Positions 1 through 8,655 of a stretch of DNA of 64,000 nt are shown piece by piece. Position 1 is the stretch's first letter, and every line of letters starts with the position of its first letter. The notes beneath the pieces were generated by a model. It had not been told where the DNA came from. It did not search any database and saw only the letters and a list, made by a program, of their open reading frames with translations. Made by a program: the position numbers and the translations under genes. Source of the stretch: Piscicoccus intestinalis NBRC 104926 (GTDB taxonomy: Bacteria > Actinomycetota > Actinomycetes > Actinomycetales > Dermatophilaceae); NCBI RefSeq assembly GCF_001515525.1, contig NZ_BCNQ01000004.1, forward strand, positions 20,218-84,217, given 5' to 3'.

Positions 1-471
1 CCGGAGCAGGTCGTCACCGTCGGCGGCGACATCTTCGTCAAGGTCATCGACATCGACCTCGAGCGTCGCCGCATCAGCCTGAGCCTGAAGCAGGCCAACG
101 ACGCCGCGATCGGGAACGCCGAGTTCGACCCGACGCTGTACGGCATGGCGGCGGAGTACGACGAGCAGGGCAACTACAAGTACCCCGAGGGCTTCGACCC
201 GGAGGCGAACGAGTGGCTGCCCGGCCACGAGGAGCAGCGCGAGCGCTGGGAGAAGCAGTACGCCGAGGCGCACGAACGCTGGGAGGCGCACCGCGCGCAG
301 GTCGAGGAGGCCCTCAAGGCCGACGCCGAGGCCGCCGCGTCCGGCGAGACCGCCGCTCCGACCTCCTACTCCTCCGGTTCGCAGGACTCCGGTCAGGTCA
401 GCGCCGCCGAGGGCACCCTCGCCTCCGACGCCGCGCTCGCCGCGCTTCGCGAGAAGCTCACCGGCCACTGA
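1..471 (+). CDS. rpsA: 30S ribosomal protein S1, C-terminal part
   Basis: The gene enters from the left edge, so only the last 156 codons are present and there is no start. The first ~30 residues are the end of an S1 (OB-fold) RNA-binding domain, including the typical 'RRRISLSLKQAN' strand. An acidic, Ala/Glu-rich tail follows and ends in REKLTGH. This tail after the fourth S1 repeat is usual for actinobacterial S1. The protein binds mRNA on the small ribosomal subunit. rpsA next to coaE is a conserved actinobacterial order, which supports the call. A strong hairpin follows the stop. Confidence 0.93.
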   Translation, partial: PEQVVTVGGDIFVKVIDIDLERRRISLSLKQANDAAIGNAEFDPTLYGMAAEYDEQGNYKYPEGFDPEANEWLPGHEEQRERWEKQYAEAHERWEAHRAQVEEALKADAEAAASGETAAPTSYSSGSQDSGQVSAAEGTLASDAALAALREKLTGH

Positions 472-502
472 GTCGTCCTTAGCCGAGACTGAGTCGGTCA
501 AC

Positions 503-539
503 CGGGCCCCGTCCCCGCAGCACGCGGGGGCGGGGCCCG
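503..539 (+). terminator. Rho-independent-like terminator of rpsA
   Basis: Arms 504-518 and 524-538 form a 15-bp stem with one G-U pair and a 5-nt loop (agcac); C503/G539 extends it. There is no U tract, as is common in high-GC actinobacteria. It lies 32 nt after the rpsA stop. Confidence 0.8.
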
Positions 540-584
540 CTGCCGTCTCCGCTGCCGTCTCCGGCGCAGTCTCCGGCGCCGTCG
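539..584. repeat. 12-bp imperfect tandem repeat in the rpsA-GDPD spacer
   Basis: Two exact copies of gctgccgtctcc are followed by two diverged copies (ggcgcagtctcc, ggcgccgtcgg). The rest of the 472-640 spacer holds only the terminator and the promoter region of the next gene. Confidence 0.7.
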
Positions 585-640
585 GAGGCCGTGTCGGACG
601 ACGTGTCGCGCGCCGGTCCGCGGGCGGCGCTTGCTAGAAA

Positions 641-1588
641 GTGCGGGTGAGGACGCAGCGACCGTCCCGGCCGTCCCCGCGCGGGCGCCGGATCGGCCCG
701 TGGGCCGCGGGTTTCGACATCCAGGGGCACCGCGGGGCCAAGGCGCACCTGCCGGAGAGCACGTGGCCGGGATTCCTGCGGGCCGTCGAGTTGGGTTCGA
801 CGTCGGTCGAGTTCGACGTGCGCCTCACCGGCGACGGCGACGTCGTCGTCTGGCACGACGCGACCCTGGCCCGGGCCGACCCCGCGTTGCCCGCCGACGT
901 GGCGCAGGCGTGGATCGCCGACCTGCCGACGAGCGTCGTCGTCGGAACCGCCGTGCGGCCCGGCTCCGCGCCGATCCTGCGCCTGCGCGACCTGCTGACC
1001 CGCCTGGGCGAGCAGCTGCCCAGCACCTGGGCCGTCGTCGAGGTGAAGGTCGACCACAACGTGCCCGGCGCCCCCATCGCCCGGGAGGCGCTCGTGGACG
1101 CGGTGCTCGCCGACATCGCCGCCACCGGTTTCGAGCGCGCCGTCGTGCACTCCTTCGACTGGGCGGTGCTCGAACGGGCCCGCCGGACCGCCTCCCACCT
1201 GCCGCGATCAGCGCTCGTCGAGGCGAAGACGCTGCGGCCGGGCAGCCCCTGGCTCGGCGGCGTCGACCCGGCCGGTTGGCGCGGCCCGCGCGATGTCGTC
1301 GCGGCGGCGGTCGCGGCCGGAGCCGACGCTCTGGCTCCGAACTGGCAGTGGCCCACCGATGCTCGCGAGCCGGGCGGCCGGATCGTGTCCGGCGGCGCGC
1401 TCGACGCGGCGTTCGTGGAGGCGGCGCACGACGCGGGCCTGCCGGTCGTGCCGTGGACGGTCAACGACCCCGCGCAGATCGCCCGGCTCATCGACCTCGG
1501 CGTCGACGGCATCGTCAGCGACAGCCCCGAACTGGTTACGCAGGCACTGACTTCGGCGCGGCGGCCGTCGGGCGGCTCACACGGGTGA
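641..1588 (+). CDS. Glycerophosphodiester phosphodiesterase family protein
   Basis: This enzyme should hydrolyse glycerophosphodiesters to glycerol-3-phosphate and an alcohol. It has the GDPD catalytic layout: HRG with PEST (residues ~28-37), the metal-binding E and D in VEFDV, and the HD of VVWHD. A C-terminal TIM-barrel segment ends in 'PWTVNDPAQIARLIDLGVDGIVSDSP', the standard last strands of the family. At 315 aa the length is normal. No signal peptide is evident, so it is probably cytosolic. The GTG at 641 has no clear ribosome site; GTG 647 is an alternative. It stands alone between rpsA and coaE. Confidence 0.88.
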   Translation: MRVRTQRPSRPSPRGRRIGPWAAGFDIQGHRGAKAHLPESTWPGFLRAVELGSTSVEFDVRLTGDGDVVVWHDATLARADPALPADVAQAWIADLPTSVVVGTAVRPGSAPILRLRDLLTRLGEQLPSTWAVVEVKVDHNVPGAPIAREALVDAVLADIAATGFERAVVHSFDWAVLERARRTASHLPRSALVEAKTLRPGSPWLGGVDPAGWRGPRDVVAAAVAAGADALAPNWQWPTDAREPGGRIVSGGALDAAFVEAAHDAGLPVVPWTVNDPAQIARLIDLGVDGIVSDSPELVTQALTSARRPSGGSHG

Positions 1589-1625
1589 GCGGGTGGGAAA
1601 CACCCCGTGACCAGGTGGGCAGAGT

Positions 1626-1631
1626 TAGGGT
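1626..1631 (+). promoter_or_regulatory. -10 box (TAGGGT) for leaderless coaE
   Basis: TAGGGT ends 6 nt before the coaE ATG at 1638, so transcription should begin at or next to the start codon. There is no Shine-Dalgarno sequence. No convincing -35 is seen. Confidence 0.5.
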
Positions 1632-1637
1632 CGGGGC

Positions 1638-2831
1638 ATGTTGCGGATCGGTCTGACGGGGGGCATCGGCTCCGGAAAGTCGACGGTGACGGGCATCCTC
1701 GAGGAATTGGGGGCCCTCGTCATCGACGCCGACGCGCTGGCGCGGGAGGTGGTGGCCGCCGACACCGAGGGGTTGGCGGCGGTCGTCGAGCGGTTCGGGC
1801 CTGGGGTCATGGCCGCCGACGGTTCCCTCGACCGGCCGGCGCTGGCCTCCGCCGTCTTCGGCGACGAGCAGGCGCGCCGCGACCTGGAGGCGATCACGCA
1901 CCCGCGCATCGCCGCCCGCACCGCGCAGATCATGACGGAGGCGGGCCCGGACCGGATCATCGTCCACGACGTGCCGCTGCTCGTCGAGAAGCGCATGGGC
2001 GGCAACTATCACCTCGTGGTCGTCGTCGACGCCCACCACGCGACCCGGCTCGAGCGGCTCGTGCAGCAGCGCGGGATGCCGGAGGCCGACGCCCGCGCGC
2101 GCATGGACCACCAGGCCAGCGACGACCAGCGCCGCGCCGCCGCCGACGTGGTCATCTCGAACGAGGGCTCGCTCGACGAGGTGCGGGACGCGACCCGCCG
2201 CCTGTGGGACGACCGGATCGTGCCGTTCGACGCGAATCTGCGCGCGGGCCGCGTCACCCGCTCCGCGGAGACCCCCGTGCTCGTCGACTACGACGAGGAG
2301 TGGCCCGCGACGGCGGCACGTCTGGCCGAACGCATCGGTGCGGCGCTGGGGGAGCGGGCCCCCGCGATCGAGCACGTCGGCTCCACCGCGGTGCCCGGCA
2401 TGCCCGGCAAGGACGTCATCGACCTGCAGGTCGGGGTGCCGCGGCTCGCGGACGCCGACGACCCGGAGTTCGTCGGCGCCCTGGCCGCCATCGGGTTTCC
2501 GCGCATCGACGACTACCGCATGGACCACCCCACCGACGACCTGCCCGACCCGATGCTGTGGATCAAGCGGTTCCACGGGTCGTGCGACCCGGGTCGCGTC
2601 GTGCACCTGCACGTGCGCGAGCTGGAAAGCGCCGGCTGGCAGTACGCGCTGCTGTTCCGCGACTGGCTGCGGGCCGAGCCGGAGGCCGCCGCGGAATACG
2701 TCGACGTCAAGGCGAGCGTGTCGGCCGAGCACGGCGCGTCGAGCGAGTACGCGCAGGCCAAGGCGCCGTGGTTCAGCGAGATATGGCCTCGGATGCAGTC
2801 GTTCGCGCAGCGCACCGGCTGGCAGGACTGA
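1638..2831 (+). CDS. coaE: Dephospho-CoA kinase fused to a GrpB (UPF0157) domain
   Basis: This catalyses the last step of coenzyme A synthesis, ATP-dependent phosphorylation of dephospho-CoA. Residues 1-200 form the kinase: the Walker A loop GGIGSGKST (8-16), the 'DADALAREV' substrate region, and the lid with QRGMPEADARARM. Residues ~210-397 form a GrpB/UPF0157 nucleotidyltransferase-like domain ('VEHVGSTAVPGMPGKDVIDLQV'). This fusion is typical of actinobacteria and its GrpB role is unknown. The ATG at 1638 gives the canonical MLRIGLTGGIGSGKS start and fits a leaderless message. Confidence 0.95.
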   Translation: MLRIGLTGGIGSGKSTVTGILEELGALVIDADALAREVVAADTEGLAAVVERFGPGVMAADGSLDRPALASAVFGDEQARRDLEAITHPRIAARTAQIMTEAGPDRIIVHDVPLLVEKRMGGNYHLVVVVDAHHATRLERLVQQRGMPEADARARMDHQASDDQRRAAADVVISNEGSLDEVRDATRRLWDDRIVPFDANLRAGRVTRSAETPVLVDYDEEWPATAARLAERIGAALGERAPAIEHVGSTAVPGMPGKDVIDLQVGVPRLADADDPEFVGALAAIGFPRIDDYRMDHPTDDLPDPMLWIKRFHGSCDPGRVVHLHVRELESAGWQYALLFRDWLRAEPEAAAEYVDVKASVSAEHGASSEYAQAKAPWFSEIWPRMQSFAQRTGWQD

Positions 2832-2942
2832 CAGCGGGCACACAGCCGCGGCACCGCTGGGCCCCGGGATGACGAGCGATCCTGTGCGGTAGTCGTCGGC
2901 GACCCGTCGACGCCCCCAGTTCGCGCCGCACGGAGGTCCGTC

Positions 2943-3602
2943 GTGCCCACCCATCCGCCCGTTCCCGCAGGTACCCCCGCAGTGGCCCCGGCCGCTGGGC
3001 CATCGGTCTCGGGTGACCTCGTGCTCGTCGGCGGCATGCCGGGCGCCGGCAAGTCGACGGCCATCGCGGCGGCGGGGCTCGACCTCGTCGGGGTGCGGGC
3101 GCTCGACCCCGACGGCCTTCGCCACTGGTTCGCCCGCCGGCTCCCAAGCACGCCGTACCGGTTCTACCGTCCGCTGTGTCACGCCCTGCACGCCGTCGTC
3201 GTGCTGAGCCTCATCCTGCTCGGCCCGCGCCGCGCCGGGCGTCTGCTCGTGCACGAGCCCAGCACCCGGCCGGCTCGGCTCCGAGCCCTGTCGTGGCTGG
3301 CCGGCCGCCGCGGCTGGCGCCCCGCGCTCGTGTACGTCGACGCCGCCCCGGAAGCCGCTCTCGCCGGGCAGGTCGCGCGCGGCCGGGTCGTCGACCCGTC
3401 GTCGTTCGCCGCCCACGTGCGCCGCTGGGAGCAGTTGCGGCGGGAGGCCGCCACCGGCCGATGCTGCGGCTGGTCGACGGTGCTCACCGACAGGGCCGGG
3501 GCCGCGGACGCCCTGCGCATCGTGCTGCGCGGCTCCGGTGACCTCGGTCGGCTTTCCTCGGTGGCTCGCGACGCGGGCTCGCACGAACCGCAGGCCGCCT
3601 GA
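2943..3602 (+). CDS. P-loop ATP-binding protein of AAA/kinase type
   Basis: A 219-aa protein with a Pro/Ala-rich N-terminus of ~22 residues and a Walker A motif GMPGAGKST (31-39). It resembles small zeta-toxin/AAA_33-type kinases. The middle (residues ~75-95) is hydrophobic (AVVVLSLILLG) but probably too short for a membrane role. Near the C-terminus CCGWSTVLTD may be a nucleotide-contact strand. The GTG start at 2943 follows a good ribosome site (ggagg, 2932-2936). The substrate cannot be told, and no neighbour explains its job. Confidence 0.7.
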   Translation: MPTHPPVPAGTPAVAPAAGPSVSGDLVLVGGMPGAGKSTAIAAAGLDLVGVRALDPDGLRHWFARRLPSTPYRFYRPLCHALHAVVVLSLILLGPRRAGRLLVHEPSTRPARLRALSWLAGRRGWRPALVYVDAAPEAALAGQVARGRVVDPSSFAAHVRRWEQLRREAATGRCCGWSTVLTDRAGAADALRIVLRGSGDLGRLSSVARDAGSHEPQAA

Positions 3603-3692
3603 ACACCCGCTGAAGACCGCCTCCCCACTACTCTCCCGAGTACCGAATCGTGACCGAAAACACAGTCACGACAGATGAATTGGAGAGTCGGG

Positions 3693-4361
3693 ATGAACAA
3701 GATCGCTGGGTCGACGGGTGCGCTGATCGCCGGGCTACTGCTCGCCGGGTGCGGCACGAACTCCGGGGCCACCGGGGCCACCGGGACATCGGCGGCTTCT
3801 GGGGCGGCCGGGGGAGTCGACCGCGTCTCGTCGGGCTCCGTGGTGGCGGCGCAGGCACCCGCCTCGGCGAACTCGGCGGCCCCGTTGGCCTCGGCGGCCT
3901 CGGCGGCTGCGCCGAGCGACGGCTCCGCTCGGCCTCCGCGCGACTGTCGCCCGATCACGAAGAAGCAGGTGAAGCGGCTGTTCGACCGCTGGAACGCTGC
4001 CGTGAAGAGCGGCGACCCGGAGGCCGTCGCGAAGAACTACGCTCCCGACTCCCTGCTGCTCGCGACGTTGAAGAACGAGCCGCGGACCACCCGCGCGGCG
4101 AAGGTGGACTACTTCGAGGAGTTCCTCGAGAGGAAGCCGGTCGGTCGCGTCATCGAGACCGACCGGCACATCGAGACCGACTGCCGCACGGCGCTCGACG
4201 CCGGCGTCTACGTGTTCACGTTCGCGAAGGACGGCAGCAAGACCGTCGCCCGGTACACGTTCACGTACCGCTGGGACGCGCGCCGCTGGCTCATCAGCAG
4301 CCACCACTCCTCGGCGATGCCGGAGCCGGTTGCGGCAGATTCGCCCTGGTTGAAGCCCTGA
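3693..4361 (+). CDS. Secreted lipoprotein with a SnoaL/CaMKII-association-like domain
   Basis: A 222-aa protein. Residues 1-20 form a lipoprotein signal peptide with lipobox LLAGC (lipidated Cys20), followed by an Ala/Gly/Ser linker to about residue 85. The rest matches the SgcJ/EcaC, DUF4440-type cone fold, with 'KKQVKRLFDRWNAAVKSGDP' and a C-terminal HHSSAMPEP. The ligand or reaction is unknown. I chose ATG 3693 over ATG 3675 because it follows a purine-rich ribosome site (ggagag) and gives a proper signal peptide. It should sit on the outer face of the membrane. Confidence 0.82.
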   Translation: MNKIAGSTGALIAGLLLAGCGTNSGATGATGTSAASGAAGGVDRVSSGSVVAAQAPASANSAAPLASAASAAAPSDGSARPPRDCRPITKKQVKRLFDRWNAAVKSGDPEAVAKNYAPDSLLLATLKNEPRTTRAAKVDYFEEFLERKPVGRVIETDRHIETDCRTALDAGVYVFTFAKDGSKTVARYTFTYRWDARRWLISSHHSSAMPEPVAADSPWLKP

Positions 4362-4379
4362 TCGACGGGTTCCGTGGGG

Positions 4380-4413
4380 CGCTGCGGCGGGGTCTGACGG
4401 CCCCGCCGCAGCG
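4380..4413 (+). terminator. Terminator after the lipoprotein gene
   Basis: A perfect 13-bp GC stem (4380-4392 with 4401-4413) and an 8-nt loop, without a U tract. It separates the lipoprotein gene from uvrB. Confidence 0.8.
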
Positions 4414-4444
4414 GACGGGGAAGAACCTTGTCGGTGGTGGCGTT

Positions 4445-4450
4445 TACCGT
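4445..4450 (+). promoter_or_regulatory. -10 box (TACCGT) for leaderless uvrB
   Basis: TACCGT is followed by 7 nt and then the uvrB ATG at 4458. No Shine-Dalgarno sequence and no LexA-type GTTCGA element is visible here. Confidence 0.45.
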
Positions 4451-4457
4451 CTTCGTT

Positions 4458-6557
4458 ATGCGCCCCACGACCGACCTTCAACGCACGGTGGCCCCCATCC
4501 GGGTGGTCTCCGATTACGAGCCTTCGGGCGACCAGCCCACCGCCATCGCCGACCTCGCTCATCGGATCGACGCCGGCGAGCAGGACGTCGTGCTGCTCGG
4601 CGCCACCGGCACCGGTAAGTCGGCGACGACGGCCTGGCTCATCGAGCAGGTGCAGCGGCCGACGCTCGTGTTGGCCCCGAACAAGACGCTCGCCGCCCAG
4701 CTGGCGAACGAGTTCCGGGAGCTGTTGCCGCACAACGCGGTCGAGTACTTCGTCAGCTACTACGACTACTACCAGCCCGAGGCGTACGTGCCGCAGACGG
4801 ACACGTACATCGAGAAGGACTCCTCGATCAACGACGAGGTCGAGCGGCTGCGGCACTCGGCGACCAACTCGCTGCTCACTCGTCGTGACGTCGTCGTCGT
4901 CGCGTCGGTGTCATGTATCTACGGCTTGGGCACGCCGCAGGAGTACGTCGACCGCATGGTGCGCCTGAAGGTCGGGCAGGAGATCGACCGCGACGAGCTG
5001 CTGCGGCAGTTCGTCACCATGCAGTACACCCGTAACGACCTCGCGTTCAGCCGCGGCACGTTCCGGGTGCGCGGCGACACCGTCGAGATCATCCCGGTCT
5101 ACGAGGAGCTCGCGGTGCGCATCGAGTTCTTCGGCGACGAGATCGAGCGCATCTACACGCTGCACCCGGTCAGCGGTGAGGTCGTGCGCGAGGAAGACGA
5201 GATGTACGTCTTCCCCGCCACGCACTACGTCGCCGGTCCGGAGCGCATGGAGCGGGCGATCAAGGGCATCGAACTCGAACTCGCCGACCAGCTCGAGACC
5301 TTCGAGAAGCAGGGCAAGCTGCTCGAGGCCCAGCGGCTGCGCATGCGCACGACCTACGACATCGAGATGATGCGCCAGGTCGGCTCGTGCAGCGGCATCG
5401 AGAACTACTCGATGCACATCGACGGGCGCTCCCGCGGGTCGGCGCCGAACTGTCTGCTCGACTACTTCCCGGAGGATTTCCTGCTCGTCATCGACGAGTC
5501 GCACGTCACCGTGCCGCAGATCGGGGCGATGTACGAGGGCGACATGTCCCGCAAGCGGGTGCTCGTCGAGCACGGCTTCCGCCTGCCGAGCGCGATGGAC
5601 AACCGGCCGCTGAAGTGGGAGGAGTTCCTCGAGCGCATCGGGCAGACCGTCTACCTGTCGGCGACGCCGGGCGACTACGAGCTGGCGAAGTCCGACGGGG
5701 TCGTCGAGCAGATCATCCGCCCGACCGGCCTGGTCGACCCGGAGATCGTGTTGCGCGGTACGAAGGGGCAGATCGACGACCTGCTCGAGCAGATCCACCA
5801 GCGCACGCAGCGCAACGAGCGGGTGCTCGTCACGACGCTGACGAAGAAGATGGCCGAAGACCTCACCGACTACCTCCTGGAGAAGGGGGTGCGGGTGCGC
5901 TACCTGCACTCCGAGGTCGACACCCTGCGGCGCGTCGAGCTGCTGCGGGAGCTGCGGATGGGGGATTACGACGTGCTCGTCGGCATCAACCTGCTGCGCG
6001 AGGGCCTCGACCTGCCCGAGGTGTCGTTGGTCAGCATCCTCGACGCCGACAAGGAGGGCTTCCTGCGCTCCACCCGCAGCCTGATTCAGACGATCGGCCG
6101 CGCCGCCCGCAACGTTTCGGGCCAGGTGCACATGTACGCCGACACGATCACCCCGTCGATGGCCGAGGCCATCGAGGAGACCCGCCGGCGGCGGGAGAAG
6201 CAGATCGCGTTCAACACCGCCAACGGCATCGACCCCAAGCCACTGCGCAAGCGCATCGCCGACATCACCGACATGCTCGCCCGCGAAGACGCCGACACCG
6301 AGGCGCTGCTGGGCAGCGGACGCAGCCAGTCGCGCGGGCGCAAGGGCGGCGGTCGGGCGTCGTCGGCGGCACCGGCTCCGTCGCGGATCGATCCCTCCGC
6401 CATGGCGTCGGCCGAGCTGGCCGAGCTCATTCAGGAGCTCACCGGGCAGATGCACGCCGCGGCCGGGGAGCTGCAGTTCGAGCTCGCGGCGCGGTTGCGC
6501 GACGAGATCGGTGACCTGAAGAAGGAGTTGCGGGCGATGCGCGCCGCGACCGGCTGA
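4458..6557 (+). CDS. uvrB: UvrABC excinuclease subunit B
   Basis: UvrB is the helicase-like damage-verifying subunit of nucleotide excision repair. It is loaded by UvrA and recruits UvrC. The 699-aa protein has Walker A GATGTGKS (48-55), the damage-probing beta-hairpin [10 protein letters not shown], the DESH box, helicase motifs 'YLSATP' and 'QTIGRAARN', and a C-terminal UVR motif that contacts UvrC. I chose ATG 4458 rather than TTG 4428 because it yields the usual N-terminus and fits the leaderless -10. uvrA and uvrC are also in this window but in separate units. Confidence 0.97.
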   Translation: MRPTTDLQRTVAPIRVVSDYEPSGDQPTAIADLAHRIDAGEQDVVLLGATGTGKSATTAWLIEQVQRPTLVLAPNKTLAAQLANEFRELLPHNAVEYFVSYYDYYQPEAYVPQTDTYIEKDSSINDEVERLRHSATNSLLTRRDVVVVASVSCIYGLGTPQEYVDRMVRLKVGQEIDRDELLRQFVTMQYTRNDLAFSRGTFRVRGDTVEIIPVYEELAVRIEFFGDEIERIYTLHPVSGEVVREEDEMYVFPATHYVAGPERMERAIKGIELELADQLETFEKQGKLLEAQRLRMRTTYDIEMMRQVGSCSGIENYSMHIDGRSRGSAPNCLLDYFPEDFLLVIDESHVTVPQIGAMYEGDMSRKRVLVEHGFRLPSAMDNRPLKWEEFLERIGQTVYLSATPGDYELAKSDGVVEQIIRPTGLVDPEIVLRGTKGQIDDLLEQIHQRTQRNERVLVTTLTKKMAEDLTDYLLEKGVRVRYLHSEVDTLRRVELLRELRMGDYDVLVGINLLREGLDLPEVSLVSILDADKEGFLRSTRSLIQTIGRAARNVSGQVHMYADTITPSMAEAIEETRRRREKQIAFNTANGIDPKPLRKRIADITDMLAREDADTEALLGSGRSQSRGRKGGGRASSAAPAPSRIDPSAMASAELAELIQELTGQMHAAAGELQFELAARLRDEIGDLKKELRAMRAATG

Positions 6558-6596
6558 CGGCACGACGGAGTCCGCCTCGGACACGATTTGCCGCTA

Positions 6597-6625
6597 TTGC
6601 AGTGATCCGCGTGCCGCTACATAGA
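6597..6625 (+). promoter_or_regulatory. Candidate promoter of the terC riboswitch leader
   Basis: A TTGCAG -35-like hexamer (6597-6602) and a tacataga region (6618-6625) have 15-17 nt spacing and lie about 40 nt upstream of the riboswitch. The -10 match is only moderate. Confidence 0.35.
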
Positions 6626-6662
6626 CGTTCGGCTCCGGCATCTGGAAGGATGTGGCAGTCCT

Positions 6663-6786
6663 CGGAGGGGAGTATCCCGCGACGGCCACCTCGCCAGCAC
6701 GGCGCCCAGCGCACCGGTCGGTACCGACCTGCAGCACTGGGCGACCCGGGGGGCCGACCCGCTCGATCGGGTGGGAGAGACCTCCG
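6663..6786 (+). promoter_or_regulatory. yybP-ykoY manganese riboswitch
   Basis: The leader carries the conserved GGGGAGTA element (6667-6674) and the partner GAGAGACC (6775-6782). The P1 helix cggagg (6663-6668) / cctccg (6781-6786) closes around them. A variable arm lies between. This class binds Mn2+ and typically controls TerC/MntP-like exporters, exactly the gene that follows. Downstream, ggaagg (6806-6811) is the likely ribosome site. Its neighbour 'ccgg' could pair with the 3' P1 strand, so translational control is possible (inference). Confidence 0.85.
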
Positions 6787-6821
6787 GCCGCCCGCTTGAG
6801 GTACCGGAAGGCTCTCCACCT

Positions 6822-7820
6822 ATGAATACCCCCTTGTGGGTCTGGATCGCCACGATCGGCGTGACGTGCACCTTCCTGCTGGTCGACGTCCTGTGGATCG
6901 TGAAACGGCCGCACGTGCCGTCGATGGCCGAGTGCGCGCGCTACCTGGCCTTCTTCGTCAGCGCCGCGATCCTCTTCGGCATCGGTATCGGCGTGCTCGC
7001 CGGCTGGAACTTCGGCGCGGAGTTCTTCGCCGGCTGGTTGACCGAATACTCGTTGTCGATCGACAACCTGTTCGTCTTCATCATCATCATGGCCAAGTTC
7101 GGCGTGCCGGAGAAATACCAGCAGGCCGCGCTCATGGTGGGCATCATCATCGCGCTGATCCTGCGGGCGATCTTCATCGCCGTCGGCGCCGCGCTGATCA
7201 ACCAGTTTGCGTGGGTGTTCTACATCTTCGGAGCGTTCCTCATCTACACGGCGGTCAAGCTGGCCAAGGAGGGCCTGGACGAGGACGAGGACGACGAGTT
7301 CAAGGAGAACGCCTTCCTCACCTGGGTCACCAAGCGTTTCCCGGCGACCACCTCGTGGCACGCGGGCACCAAGCTGTTCACGCACGAGAACGGCAAGCGC
7401 GTCATCACGCCGATGCTCATCGTCATCCTCGCGCTGGGCTCGACCGACCTCATGTTCGCGCTCGACTCGATTCCCGCCATCTACGGCCTGACCCGCGAGC
7501 CGTTCATCGTGCTGACCGCGAACATCTTCGCCCTCATGGGTCTGCGGCAGCTGTACTTCCTCATCGGCGGCCTGCTCAAGCGGCTCGTGTACCTCAGCCT
7601 CGGCCTGTCCGTGCTGCTGGCCTTCATCGGCGTGAAGCTCATCTTCCACGCGCTGCACGAGAACACCCTGCCGTTCCTCAACGGGGGTGAGCCGATCCAC
7701 GCGGTGCCCGAGATCCCGACGTGGCTCTCCCTCATCGCGATCGTCCTCATCCTCGGTGTCACCACGATCGCCAGCCTCATGAAGACCTCCCGCGACAAGC
7801 GCGAGCAGGTCGGTTCCTGA
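6822..7820 (+). CDS. TerC-family integral membrane protein, probable Mn2+ exporter
   Basis: A 332-aa protein with about nine membrane helices. It has the two family signatures, 'YSLSIDNLFVF' and 'LGSTDLMFALDSIPA', whose acidic residues are thought to bind metal. A cytosolic loop rich in Asp/Glu (DEDEDDEF) links the halves. TerC/Alx proteins with a yybP-ykoY leader export manganese or metalate exported enzymes. The riboswitch here makes Mn2+ efflux the best guess; tellurite resistance is the historical name only. ATG 6822 gives the common MNTPLWVW start. Confidence 0.9.
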   Translation: MNTPLWVWIATIGVTCTFLLVDVLWIVKRPHVPSMAECARYLAFFVSAAILFGIGIGVLAGWNFGAEFFAGWLTEYSLSIDNLFVFIIIMAKFGVPEKYQQAALMVGIIIALILRAIFIAVGAALINQFAWVFYIFGAFLIYTAVKLAKEGLDEDEDDEFKENAFLTWVTKRFPATTSWHAGTKLFTHENGKRVITPMLIVILALGSTDLMFALDSIPAIYGLTREPFIVLTANIFALMGLRQLYFLIGGLLKRLVYLSLGLSVLLAFIGVKLIFHALHENTLPFLNGGEPIHAVPEIPTWLSLIAIVLILGVTTIASLMKTSRDKREQVGS

Positions 7821-7885
7821 CCGCGGATCGAGTCAGATCGGCGCGGCTCGGCTCGGCGCGGATCGCGCTGGCCCGGAAATACGAT

Positions 7886-7919
7886 CGGCGGCCCGGTGGG
7901 CATTCCCACCGGGCCGCCG
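7886..7919 (+). terminator. Terminator after terC
   Basis: A perfect 15-bp stem (7886-7900 with 7905-7919) and a 4-nt loop, 66 nt after the terC stop. Confidence 0.85.
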
Positions 7920-7926
7920 GCGTGTG

Positions 7927-7957
7927 TTCCCACGGTTGCCCGGGTGACCGTGGGGAA
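7927..7957. terminator. Second hairpin, possible back-up terminator
   Basis: CCCACGG (7929-7935) pairs with CCGTGGG (7948-7954), and the pairing can be extended with one bulge. It follows the first hairpin by 8 nt. Confidence 0.5.
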
Positions 7958-7995
7958 TTCGACGCGCGAAGTAGCTGCGCCTGGTGCTGTCGTGT

Positions 7996-8100
7996 CAACC
8001 CGGGCGCGGCCAGGCAGGCGCGCGGTCAGGCAGGCACTCCTGGCCGGGTGCTCACCCACATACCGAGCACAGCAACCCCGGGCGCGGCCGGGCAGGCGCC
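7996..8100. repeat. Imperfect ~25-bp direct repeat pair
   Basis: The copy at 7996-8021 recurs at 8073-8100 with one inserted C and one A-to-G change. The shared core is cgggcgcggcc followed by ggcaggcgc. Non-coding. Confidence 0.65.
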
Positions 8101-8501
8101 ACAGCCGACGCTCGACCCCCACCTCAAATGCTCGCCGACGTCCCGAGGCCGCTACGCCTCCGACTCGGACGGGTGCCCGCGGAGAATTCGCCATATCGAC
8201 GATCCCGATGAAGCCTCCCCGGGGGTCGGCCAGCGAACCCGCAGGCCAGGAGGCTGCCGCGAAAACGAACCCGCGACGCGATAGCCGAAATGGTGAAACG
8301 ATCGCGGGTACCGGGGCCGACTGCGCGTGTGTTTGACACGCGGGTGCCGCCCGCCAACTCGCATGTCGGCGACCACGATGGAGTGCTTCGGGCATCTCGT
8401 GCAGGTCGGGCTCGGGGCGCTACTACGGAGGGCAGTCGGGGAGTTTGGCACCCTGCTGCCCGTTGTGGTGGTCGACCAGGGCCGCCCTTCAGTGGTCGTG
8501 A

Positions 8502-8517
8502 AGTGACCTATCTCACA
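8502..8517. promoter_or_regulatory. CRP-like site (one mismatch)
   Basis: AGTGA-N6-TCACA differs from the CRP/GlxR palindrome TGTGA-N6-TCACA at one base. It lies ~140 nt upstream of the DUF222 gene. Its CTATCTCACA half also occurs in the perfect site at 58447-58462. Confidence 0.4.
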
Positions 8518-8627
8518 ATCTCTTCCTTGGGTGAATTCCATTGTGAGGGAGGTCTATTCGCAGCCCACGGAACTGCCTTGAATACGCCTGTGGCGCAGGG
8601 TTCTTCGCGCGATGGAGGGATAGGCCA

Positions 8628-8649
8628 GTGAACAATAGTTCGATATTCT
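8628..8649 (+). promoter_or_regulatory. LexA-type SOS box with adjoining -10 box
   Basis: GTGAAC-N4-GTTCGA (8628-8643) matches the actinobacterial SOS box TCGAAC-N4-GTTCGA at 10 of 12 defined positions. It abuts a TATTCT -10 (8644-8649). LexA bound here would block the promoter. In mycobacteria, 13E12/DUF222 genes are known to carry SOS boxes, so this is in keeping. Confidence 0.6.
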
Positions 8650-8655
8650 ATGAGC

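Larger units (their letters stand above)
7958..8627. other. Long spacer without a recognisable gene
   Basis: About 670 bases between the terC terminators and the DUF222 promoter. Open frames exist on both strands, but none has a recognisable motif, good start context or family look. The stretch has an imperfect 25-bp direct repeat (7996-8021 and 8073-8100), a CRP-like palindrome (8502-8517), and an 8-bp inverted repeat ctcacaat (8512-8519) / attgtgag (8540-8547). It looks less GC-rich toward its right end than the neighbouring genes, so it may be a decayed or acquired segment. Confidence 0.5.

Noticed and set aside
479..1512. Long minus-strand frames opposite the glycerophosphodiesterase gene
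   Set aside because: High-GC antisense frames without motifs, opposite a gene with clear catalytic residues.
4911..6584. A 557-residue minus-strand frame opposite uvrB
   Set aside because: Composition is typical of an antisense shadow (Leu/Val/Asp/Arg-rich, no domains) and it covers the essential uvrB core.
7896..8336. A possible small gene in the terC-DUF222 spacer
   Set aside because: It starts inside the terC terminator, has Arg/Ala-rich composition, no recognisable motif, and crosses the direct repeats.
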